Positions 57,993 through 64,000 of a stretch of DNA of 64,000 nt are shown here, in pieces (position 1 is the stretch's first letter; each line of letters opens with the position of its first letter). The notes beneath the pieces are model-generated. The model did not search any database. It was not told the origin of the DNA and worked only from the letters and a program-made list of their open reading frames with translations. Both the position numbers and the translations under genes were made by a program. The stretch is from an uncultured Lachnospiraceae bacterium (GTDB lineage: Bacteria; Bacillota; Clostridia; Lachnospirales; Lachnospiraceae), in assembly GCA_910580015.1 (NCBI GenBank), contig CAJTVT010000003.1, positions 1 to 64,000 of the forward strand, read 5' to 3'.

Positions 57993-58739
57993 GTGAAAAA
58001 CAAGCAACACGATTGGAAATTTATCCTGCAATTTCTTCTGACCCTGACTATATTTCTTTTTGCAGTTGTGAGAATTGGTATGTTTTACTGGGAATATTCG
58101 AAAGGAGCTAAGGAGTATCAAAACTTGCAAGATGCGGTAATTTTCTCGGAGGAGGAATCCCCAACAGATACAGAGAGTGATGAATTTGCCATAGATTTTG
58201 AAAAACTACAAAAAATCAACCCAGATATTGTAGGCTGGATTCAAATAGAAAAATTGGGAATCAGTTATCCGATTGTACAGGGAAAGGATAATGAATACTA
58301 CCTGTCACATACTTTTTACAGGAAGGAGAATAAATGTGGCAGTATTTTCATGGAAGTGCAAAATGAGAAAGATTTTCGAGATCAAAACACGTTTCTATAT
58401 GGACATAATATGAAAGATCATTCTATGTTTGCCAAGTTGAATGAACTAAAACAGGAGGAAGTCTTTCAGGACAATCCTAAATTTTTGATTTATACCCCAG
58501 AGGGAATCCATCGGTATCAGATATTCTCCTGTTACACTGCATCTCTAGAATCGGATTCCTTCCAGTATAAATTTACGTCAGAAGAGGAATATGCCAGATG
58601 GCAAAAAAATGTGAAGGGATATAGTATCTATGATACGGGTGTGGAACCTCAAAAAGAACAGAAAATCGTAACATTGATGACTTGTACAGCACAGGGACAG
58701 AATTACCGTTTTTTGGTGCATGGGGTGTTGGTGAATTAG
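57993..58739 (+). CDS. srtB: Class B sortase
   Basis: 248 residues from a GTG start after AAGGAGAG. One N-terminal membrane anchor (about 10-32), then a sortase barrel with ISYPIVQGKDNEYYLSHTFY, His138 in FLYGHNMKDHSMFAKL, Cys231 in TLMTCTAQG and Arg239 in NYRFLVHG. All three catalytic residues are in place. SrtB enzymes attach specific proteins or pilins to peptidoglycan at NPxTN-like signals. No substrate gene lies beside it, so it may be the general or housekeeping sortase of this organism. Confidence 0.93.
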   Translation: MKNKQHDWKFILQFLLTLTIFLFAVVRIGMFYWEYSKGAKEYQNLQDAVIFSEEESPTDTESDEFAIDFEKLQKINPDIVGWIQIEKLGISYPIVQGKDNEYYLSHTFYRKENKCGSIFMEVQNEKDFRDQNTFLYGHNMKDHSMFAKLNELKQEEVFQDNPKFLIYTPEGIHRYQIFSCYTASLESDSFQYKFTSEEEYARWQKNVKGYSIYDTGVEPQKEQKIVTLMTCTAQGQNYRFLVHGVLVN

Positions 58740-58755
58740 ACAGGAGGAACAGAGA

Positions 58756-59499
58756 ATGGCAGAATTAAACAGAGAGGAAAAAATTCAAAAATTTCTGGAT
58801 ATGGTAGAAGCATCGGATAACATTGTTTTCTTTGGGGGCGCTGGAGTGTCTACTGAGAGTGGTATTCCAGATTTTCGAAGTGTAGATGGGCTATATAACC
58901 AGGAATACGATTATCCCCCAGAAACGATTTTAAGTCATACCTTTTACCGGAGAAATCCCCAAGAATTTTATCGATTCTATCGGAATAAAATGTTGTGTCT
59001 GACAGCGCAGCCCAATATGGCACATAAGAAATTGGCAGAATTAGAAACCGCAGGGAAGGTAAAGGCCGTGGTGACCCAGAATATAGACGGGCTCCATCAG
59101 CTTGCAGGGAGCAAAAAGGTGTTGGAGCTTCATGGCAGCGTACATCGGAATTACTGTGAATCCTGTCATCAGATGTATAACGCAGAATATGTACAAAAAA
59201 GTCAAGGGATCCCCCAGTGTGAAAGTTGCGGCGGAGATTTGAAACCAGATGTGGTTCTTTATGAGGAAGGGCTTGACAACCATACCATTCAGGAAGCCGT
59301 TTATTATATCAGCAATGCGGATATGCTGATTATTGGCGGTACGTCACTTGCGGTATATCCAGCAGCAGGACTGATTGATTATTATCGAGGGAAGAAATTG
59401 GTGCTGATCAACAAGACTGCAACTGCCAGAGATGGAGTTGCGGATTTAGTGCTTTCTGAGAGCATTGGCGAATTGTTTGGGAAGATTGTGGTATCGTAG
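58756..59499 (+). CDS. cobB: NAD-dependent protein deacylase, sirtuin (SIR2)
   Basis: 247 residues. NAD-binding FGGAGVSTESGIPDFRSVDG, catalytic TQNIDGLHQ with LHGSVHR (active His), zinc site of two CxxC pairs (CESCHQ and CESCGG) and GTSLAVYPAAGL are all intact. It removes acetyl or related groups from lysines, giving nicotinamide and O-acyl-ADP-ribose. It starts 17 bases after the sortase stop and is probably in the same transcript. Confidence 0.95.
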   Translation: MAELNREEKIQKFLDMVEASDNIVFFGGAGVSTESGIPDFRSVDGLYNQEYDYPPETILSHTFYRRNPQEFYRFYRNKMLCLTAQPNMAHKKLAELETAGKVKAVVTQNIDGLHQLAGSKKVLELHGSVHRNYCESCHQMYNAEYVQKSQGIPQCESCGGDLKPDVVLYEEGLDNHTIQEAVYYISNADMLIIGGTSLAVYPAAGLIDYYRGKKLVLINKTATARDGVADLVLSESIGELFGKIVVS

Positions 59500-59522
59500 G
59501 AACTATGGAAAAGGAGAAAAAT

Positions 59523-59711
59523 ATGCCAATACCATATGAGATAGGAGATATTGTACGATTAAAAAAGCAGCATCCCTGTGGGAGCAGTGAATGGGAGGTG
59601 CTTCGAGTGGGGGCCGACTTTCGCCTGAAGTGCTTAGGCTGTGGACACCAGATTATGATTGCAAGAAAGCTGGTGGAGAAAAGTACACGAGAGATTAGAA
59701 AACCAGGCTAA
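59523..59711 (+). CDS. DUF951 family protein
   Basis: 62 residues from ATG 59523 after AAAGGAG. The whole protein is the DUF951 domain: YEIGDIVRLKKQHPCGSSEW, then VLRVGADFRLKCLGCGHQIM and IARKLVEKSTREI. Three Cys in HPCG and CLGCG suggest metal binding. The family is very common in Firmicutes, often next to parB or ribosomal genes, and its role is unknown; the fold may bind nucleic acid. Confidence 0.9.
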   Translation: MPIPYEIGDIVRLKKQHPCGSSEWEVLRVGADFRLKCLGCGHQIMIARKLVEKSTREIRKPG

Positions 59712-59862
59712 TGTAGTGTAGATTTCCGTAGTAGTGAATATTTCAGTAGTGGTGAACATTCTTATTATTTTAGGAAGTTTTTTCCGGATGAAATTTCCAT
59801 AGAAACATGATATGATAGAATAATAGAACAGATGTAAACACATTTGAATGATCGAGGAAATT

Positions 59863-60930
59863 ATGGAGAAAGACAGACCGAAAAGAAGGAAAATCAACAG
59901 AAAAAAAGTCATGATACGATTGTGCCTTGTTGTGTCCGTGTTTTTTGTGAGTTATTTCATTCTGGTAAATACCCTGGTTAGCGCGGCTTTGGTTCCTTCG
60001 TTTATGGAGAAATTGGAAGCTTTTGAGCGGATTACAGAAGAGAGTTATGCAGCACAAGTGCAGACCTCAGATATTAAAAACAATCGAACCGCTTTCCAAA
60101 TTGAGACAAGAGAATGGCTAGAAACAGCAGAAATCCAGAAACTTTCCAGAAAGACAAAAGATGGGTATACATTGATTGCGGCAGAATTTCCGGCGGGCAG
60201 TCAAGAAAAACAAAAGGAAGAAGTTTTGACAGAAAAGAAAAAGGACAATCCAGAAGAAAGCCATAACTGGGTATTACTACTCCATGGTTATACTGGCTGG
60301 AAAGAGGAAATGTATCCTTTTGCTTATTGGTATCATCAGAAAGGCTATCATGTGTTGGCGCCAGATCTCAGGTGTCAGGGGGAAAGCGAGGGCGATTTTA
60401 TTGGAATGGGATGGACCGATCATTTTGACTGTATGATCTGGATTGATTATATTTTATCAAAAGATCCAGAGGCCAGGATTGTCCTGCATGGACAGTCCAT
60501 GGGGGCGGCGACGGCGCTGATGATAGCGGGAGAGGAAGAGTTGCCCAGTCAAGTAAAAGCTGTTATTTCCGATTGCGCCTATACAGATGCATATTCCATG
60601 TTTGGCGAGAAGATAAAAGAATGGTTTGGTCTTCCAGCAGTCCCATTTGTGGATTCTGCGTGTCTGGTATTGAAGCTTCGAGGTGGTTATGACTTAAAGG
60701 ACGCTTCTGCTATCGAGGCAGTACAGAGAAGTCAGATCCCCACACTTTTTATCCACGGAGATGAGGATAGGATGATTTCGGTTCAGATGACAAAAGATTT
60801 ATATGAGGCTGCGGTCTGTCCCAAAGAATTACTGATTGTGGAGGGGGCCGGACATGCACAGTCTCAGGACAAAGATCCAGATACATATTATGGGAGCATC
60901 CAGAGCTTTTTGGCACAGCAAGTGCATTGA
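59863..60930 (+). CDS. Membrane-anchored alpha/beta hydrolase
   Basis: 355 residues from ATG 59863, just after CGAGGA; the ATG at 59848 has no ribosome site. A basic N-terminus and one membrane helix (about 18-40) anchor an alpha/beta hydrolase domain (from about 90): HGYTGWKEEMYPFAYWYHQK (oxyanion region), nucleophile Ser in LHGQSMGAATAL, Asp in IHGDEDRM and His in GAGHAQS. It resembles the YqkD/Bem46-type group. Substrate unknown; it probably acts outside the membrane on esters or peptides. A terminator follows at 60974. Confidence 0.85.
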   Translation: MEKDRPKRRKINRKKVMIRLCLVVSVFFVSYFILVNTLVSAALVPSFMEKLEAFERITEESYAAQVQTSDIKNNRTAFQIETREWLETAEIQKLSRKTKDGYTLIAAEFPAGSQEKQKEEVLTEKKKDNPEESHNWVLLLHGYTGWKEEMYPFAYWYHQKGYHVLAPDLRCQGESEGDFIGMGWTDHFDCMIWIDYILSKDPEARIVLHGQSMGAATALMIAGEEELPSQVKAVISDCAYTDAYSMFGEKIKEWFGLPAVPFVDSACLVLKLRGGYDLKDASAIEAVQRSQIPTLFIHGDEDRMISVQMTKDLYEAAVCPKELLIVEGAGHAQSQDKDPDTYYGSIQSFLAQQVH

Positions 60931-60973
60931 GTAGCCAAAGTTTATAAGAGGAAAATAGCTTCGATGGACATAG

Positions 60974-61007
60974 GACAGATAAGGAATATTCTTTATCTGT
61001 CTTTTTT
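60974..61007 (+). terminator. Terminator of the hydrolase gene
   Basis: GACAGATAA / TTATCTGTC stem with a 10-base loop and six T. Confidence 0.85.
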
Positions 61008-61086
61008 CTGTTGTTTTGTGACCTGGCAACTGTTTTTTCCGTGTATTATTGATGAAGGGCCCTATCTCAAAAGAAAGGAAATACAA

Positions 61087-61647
61087 ATGGATGATAATAA
61101 GATCATAGATTTATACTGGAAGCGTTCTGAAAATGCTATTTCAGAGACAGAGAAAAAGTATGGGAGGTACTGCTACCATATCTCATTTAACATCTTGCAT
61201 AATAACCAGGATTGTGAGGAGTGTATAAACGATACCTATTTGAAAGCATGGAATACAATCCCTCCCAAATATCCAAAACAGTTGTCAACGTTTCTTGGGA
61301 AAATTGTCCGAAATCTGTCACTCGATCTCTATGACAAATATACAGCAGAAAAAAGGGGATTTGGACAGGTTCCGTTGGTGTTGGATGAATTAGAAGGATG
61401 CATTCCAGCTGCATCTCGTACAGAACAGGCTATAGACGAGTTTGCGCTTGCTGAATTGCTGAACCATTTTCTTGCTGGGATAAAGCAAGAACAACGAAGT
61501 ATTTTCGTACAGCGATATTGGTACTTGAATTCCGTCAGAGAAATTGCGGAAAATTTTGGAATCAGTGAGAGCAAGGTGAAAATGACGTTGTTGCGCATTC
61601 GCAGAAGATTAAAACAATTTTTAGTGGAAGAAGGTGTGTATTTATGA
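61087..61647 (+). CDS. ECF-type RNA polymerase sigma factor
   Basis: 186 residues from ATG 61087 after AAAGAAAGG; the longer frame reads through the terminator at 60974. Region 2 (about 15-85) has YCYHISFNILHNNQDCEECI and DTYLKAWNTIPP. Region 4 (about 125-180) has SIFVQRYWYLNSVREIAENF and ISESKVKMTLLRIRRRLKQF, the helix-turn-helix for the -35 element. No region 3. Its stop overlaps the next gene by four bases; that gene has the form of a membrane-bound anti-sigma or sensor partner. Confidence 0.93.
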   Translation: MDDNKIIDLYWKRSENAISETEKKYGRYCYHISFNILHNNQDCEECINDTYLKAWNTIPPKYPKQLSTFLGKIVRNLSLDLYDKYTAEKRGFGQVPLVLDELEGCIPAASRTEQAIDEFALAELLNHFLAGIKQEQRSIFVQRYWYLNSVREIAENFGISESKVKMTLLRIRRRLKQFLVEEGVYL

Positions 61648-63023
61648 AAACAAAACAGCTTTTGGAAGCATTAGGACAGTTGGATGAACAGTATATTTTG
61701 GAGGCCGTTAGTGAGACCCATAGAGAACAAAAGAAAGGCTGGACCCGGTGGGCGGCGGTTGCGGCGATTGTTATCTTGACAGTTGTAGGCGCCACAGGAA
61801 CGGCAATGGCTGCCAGCGAACAATTCCGTCAGATGGTATTATCCTTTTTTCATATAGAGCAGACCGAATACGTGCCAGATCCCAACAGTAAAGATTTTGT
61901 CTTTACACAGTCAGATATTGGCGGTATGGTAAAAGCAGAATATATCCCACTTGAAGAGGAGGATTATCAAGTGGGTTTTGGAACGCTCTATCAAGTGGAC
62001 AATGAAGAAAATGGCACAATCCGCTCGGTTCGTTTTTGGGCTGTGGAGGATGGAAGCATCTTTAAGGTAGACACGCAAAAAAATTCTTTTCATGTTATAT
62101 GGCAAGATACGATTTATGAGGGTGATATTTATTGGTGTGTTTACAACGGAGAAGTCTCTCTTTATGAGGGGGGTACATCAGAAGCCGATTCTGGTTGGTA
62201 TGCGTCATCTATCCCTGGTCGTACTGATGCCATACTTCTGTATCTGTCACAGGGAGCATATGGCGAGTACAGACAATATCCCATGCTTTACCATTTGGAA
62301 ACTGGAGAGACAGAAGATATTTTGCAAAAAACTGGTATCAAGGAATTGTCTTGGCCCAAAGATTATCAATGGTCGAATGATTTGAGTAAGGTTCTTGTGA
62401 CATGTCATACTCTAGAGAATGAAGAGGTACGCTATTATTGTGATGTTGTTGCGAAAACTCTGTATAACATAGAAAGTTTCACAGGCGTAGAATGTTCCAA
62501 TGCCTTTTTTGCTGATGATAATACATTGATTTTGCTACAGATGATAGAAGGAGATGGTTCTATTTGGGCATATAATCTAACCACTGGAGAGATTACCCAG
62601 ACATTCAATGAGGTAAAGTTTTTGGAAAATCATGAGATAAAGCCCTCTTCAAGTGAAGGGATCATGCTTTTTGGCGGGCGGTTTGGATTATATGTGGATC
62701 AGAATGGCAATTTGTCTGTACTTGATTTAAAAACAGGATCAGAGCAATTGGTCAATGGCTTTACCTTTGATGAAGGCGGCACTTTTTTGTCAAATAGGGC
62801 TAACACAAAATTATTGTATAATGTCACAGATGATAAAACGGATGGATCCCTAGATATTTCTCAGCTAGGAGTGCTGGATTTGGAGGCAGGTGTGTTCAAA
62901 GCCTTCGACCGGGAAGGATATGACAGACTCCATGAGTGGTCTGTGGGCTGGTTTGATGAATATCGGATAGGAATCAGAAGTGGTGAGCCAGGTTCTAATG
63001 CGTTCTATCTTTATGAATTTTGA
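61644..63023 (+). CDS. Membrane-anchored partner of the ECF sigma factor, beta-propeller-like
   Basis: 459 residues, start overlapping the sigma gene (ATGA). A cytoplasmic N-terminal segment of about 33 residues (LLEALGQLDEQYILEAVSET) resembles the short sigma-binding helices of anti-sigma factors. One membrane helix follows (about 34-57: RWAAVAAIVILTVVGATGTA). The large outer domain has repeated beta units such as LYHLETGE, IWAYNLTTGEI, LSVLDLKTGS and LGVLDLEAGV, typical of a WD/YVTN-type propeller. It may hold the sigma factor and release it on an outside signal. Confidence 0.8.
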   Translation: MKTKQLLEALGQLDEQYILEAVSETHREQKKGWTRWAAVAAIVILTVVGATGTAMAASEQFRQMVLSFFHIEQTEYVPDPNSKDFVFTQSDIGGMVKAEYIPLEEEDYQVGFGTLYQVDNEENGTIRSVRFWAVEDGSIFKVDTQKNSFHVIWQDTIYEGDIYWCVYNGEVSLYEGGTSEADSGWYASSIPGRTDAILLYLSQGAYGEYRQYPMLYHLETGETEDILQKTGIKELSWPKDYQWSNDLSKVLVTCHTLENEEVRYYCDVVAKTLYNIESFTGVECSNAFFADDNTLILLQMIEGDGSIWAYNLTTGEITQTFNEVKFLENHEIKPSSSEGIMLFGGRFGLYVDQNGNLSVLDLKTGSEQLVNGFTFDEGGTFLSNRANTKLLYNVTDDKTDGSLDISQLGVLDLEAGVFKAFDREGYDRLHEWSVGWFDEYRIGIRSGEPGSNAFYLYEF

Positions 63024-63073
63024 AAATGATTGCAATATTGCGGGATTATATCAATTATTTTTGGACAAAACCC

Positions 63074-63102
63074 TTGCAAGATAAGTACAAGTATGGTAGA
63101 AT
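63074..63102 (+). promoter_or_regulatory. Promoter of the rpsF operon
   Basis: TTGCAA (63074-63079), 17 bp, TAGAAT (63097-63102). The leader has a CCTTGC/GCAAGG hairpin (63128-63144) and a GGTC/GACC stem, a possible site for S6:S18 feedback, although the typical CCG loop is not clear. Confidence 0.7.
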
Positions 63103-63180
63103 GTAGCTTCGTGATATATGAAATTTATCCTTGCTCTCTGCAAGGTCAGAGGGCCAAAAGACCAAAAGGAGGTACGAGGC

Positions 63181-63471
63181 ATGAACAAATATGAATTAGC
63201 GCTTGTCGTTAATGCTAAGATCGAGGATGAACCAAGAGCCGCAGTGGTAGAGAAAGTAAAAGAATATATTACCCGTTTTGGCGGTACGGTGACAGAAGTG
63301 GATGAATGGGGTAAGAAGAGACTGGCTTACGAGATTCAGAAAATGAGAGAAGGCTTCTATTATTTCATCCGATTTGATTCAGATGCAGATTGTCCAGCAG
63401 AAGTTGAAAAACGTGTGCGGATTATGGACAATGTGCTCCGGTTCTTATGCGTTAGACAGGACGAGGCATAG
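63181..63471 (+). CDS. rpsF: 30S ribosomal protein S6
   Basis: 96 residues from ATG 63181, after AAGGAGG; the frame opens earlier but without a ribosome site. MNKYELALVVNAKIEDEPRA, then DEWGKKRLAYEIQKMREGFY and RIMDNVLRFLCVR are classic S6. It binds S18 and 16S rRNA in the platform of the 30S subunit. First gene of rpsF-ssb-rpsR. Confidence 0.98.
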   Translation: MNKYELALVVNAKIEDEPRAAVVEKVKEYITRFGGTVTEVDEWGKKRLAYEIQKMREGFYYFIRFDSDADCPAEVEKRVRIMDNVLRFLCVRQDEA

Positions 63472-63489
63472 ATAGAAAGAGGAGATTAG

Positions 63490-63930
63490 ATGAATAAAGT
63501 CATACTTATGGGAAGACTAACCAGAGATCCTGAGGTTCGCTATTCACAGGGTGATCAGGCTACAGCAGTAGCTAGATATACTCTGGCAGTAGACCGAAGA
63601 TTCCGACGTGACGGTGACCAGCAGACCGCAGATTTTATCAATTGTGTGGCATTTGGAAAAGCTGGAGAATTTGCAGAGAAGTATTTCCATAAAGGGATTA
63701 AGATAGCGATAACCGGAAGAATTCAGACCGGAAGTTATACCAATCAGGAAGGCCAGAAAGTGTATACCACAGATGTCGTGGTGGAAGAACAGGAATTTGC
63801 AGAGAGTAAGGCGGCCAGTGAGCAGTCGGCCGGTTATCAGCCGATGACCAAGCCAGAGCCCAGTGCAGCAGCAGGAGATGGTTTTATGAATATTCCGGAT
63901 GGTATTGACGAAGAGTTACCCTTTAATTAG
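63490..63930 (+). CDS. ssb: Single-stranded DNA-binding protein
   Basis: 146 residues. An OB fold with MNKVILMGRLTRDPEVRYSQ, FINCVAFGKAGEFAEKYFHK, GIKIAITGRIQTGSYTNQEG and YTTDVVVEEQEFAESK. The linker is Gln/Pro/Ala-rich. The tail ends IDEELPFN rather than the usual DDDIPF; the ELPF tip should still bind partner proteins. It lies between rpsF and rpsR as in most Firmicutes. Confidence 0.98.
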   Translation: MNKVILMGRLTRDPEVRYSQGDQATAVARYTLAVDRRFRRDGDQQTADFINCVAFGKAGEFAEKYFHKGIKIAITGRIQTGSYTNQEGQKVYTTDVVVEEQEFAESKAASEQSAGYQPMTKPEPSAAAGDGFMNIPDGIDEELPFN

Positions 63931-63946
63931 AACAGGAGGTAAGAAC

Positions 63947-64000
63947 ATGGCATATAATAAGACCGAGAAGAGCGATTCTCCCATGAAGAGAAGAGGAGGC
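63947..64000 (+). CDS. rpsR: 30S ribosomal protein S18, 5' part
   Basis: 18 codons (MAYNKTEKSDSPMKRRGG) after ACAGGAGG, cut by the window end. Position after ssb and the basic RRGG start identify S18. Confidence 0.9.
   Translation, partial: MAYNKTEKSDSPMKRRGG

Noticed and set aside
59715..59760. Two imperfect 18-bp tandem units (GTAGTAGTGAA / AGTAGTGGTGAA)
   Set aside because: Only two degenerate copies; not enough for a CRISPR, satellite or binding array.
60964..61086. Forty-one extra codons at the start of the sigma factor frame
   Set aside because: They read through an intrinsic terminator (60974-61007); ATG 61087 has a proper ribosome site and gives the normal ECF length.
1..64000. CRISPR arrays, rRNA genes, intact prophage or restriction system
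   Set aside because: No regularly spaced direct repeats, no rRNA sequence, no structural phage genes and no methylase motifs were found; the repeats present are inverted, mobile-type elements.

Overview
The window is low-GC DNA from a Gram-positive gut-type anaerobe, most likely a member of the Lachnospiraceae (Clostridia). The evidence is strong AGGAGG ribosome-binding sites, occasional TTG starts, the rpsF-ssb-rpsR order, a class B sortase, and small accessory families typical of that group (TnpV, Rpn-type PD-(D/E)XK transposase, AntA antirepressor, DUF6809-like protein). The genus cannot be decided from sequence alone.

Region 1-5 kb holds the tail of a LytTR regulator, a broken TnpV gene, an orphan secreted protein behind a BlaI/MecI-like operator, a prolyl-tRNA-editing-domain protein, a MerR regulator with a classic 19-bp-spacer promoter, and a two-component system. 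Region 5-13 kb is a genomic graveyard. It contains three families of non-coding palindromic elements (called A, B and C here), broken Rpn-type genes, an antirepressor remnant, a serine recombinase, a probable type I toxin with antisense RNA, a putative small RNA and a truncated group II intron. Family A is especially clear: two 163-bp copies and one 45-bp copy each carry a perfect 4-bp target duplication, and one sits inside an Rpn gene whose uninterrupted homologue survives 5 kb away.

Region 13-27 kb is ordinary chromosome: a Big_2 surface protein, a six-gene ABC-transport/exported-protein operon (14.8-20.8 kb), a DUF2975/XRE/DUF4153 set, a diguanylate cyclase and two-subunit class I fumarase. 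Region 27-46 kb carries an Orn/Lys/Arg-decarboxylase-type enzyme, a fourth mobile element (D, with 9-bp duplications), a chemoreceptor followed by twin FMN-binding-like lipoproteins, three large membrane proteins of the cell-surface glycan type, initiator tRNA-Met, a cysteine-synthase-like enzyme, a peptidoglycan-peptide pair (NlpC/P60 and M19) and a MacAB-like efflux operon.

Region 46-57 kb is a self-contained sucrose regulon. A LacI repressor gene is transcribed divergently from an eight-gene operon: GH32 hydrolase, MBL-fold hydrolase, PTS EIIBCA, HPr, enzyme I, amylosucrase-type GH13, fructokinase and an HPr-like protein. Two operator palindromes bracket the operon promoter. The operon's HPr keeps His15 but has Lys at position 46, whereas the terminal HPr-like protein keeps the Ser46 motif but has no His15, as if the two jobs of HPr were divided between two proteins. 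Region 57-64 kb has a thioesterase, sortase B, sirtuin, DUF951, an alpha/beta hydrolase, an ECF sigma factor with a membrane-anchored partner, and the start of the rpsF-ssb-rpsR operon, which runs off the window.
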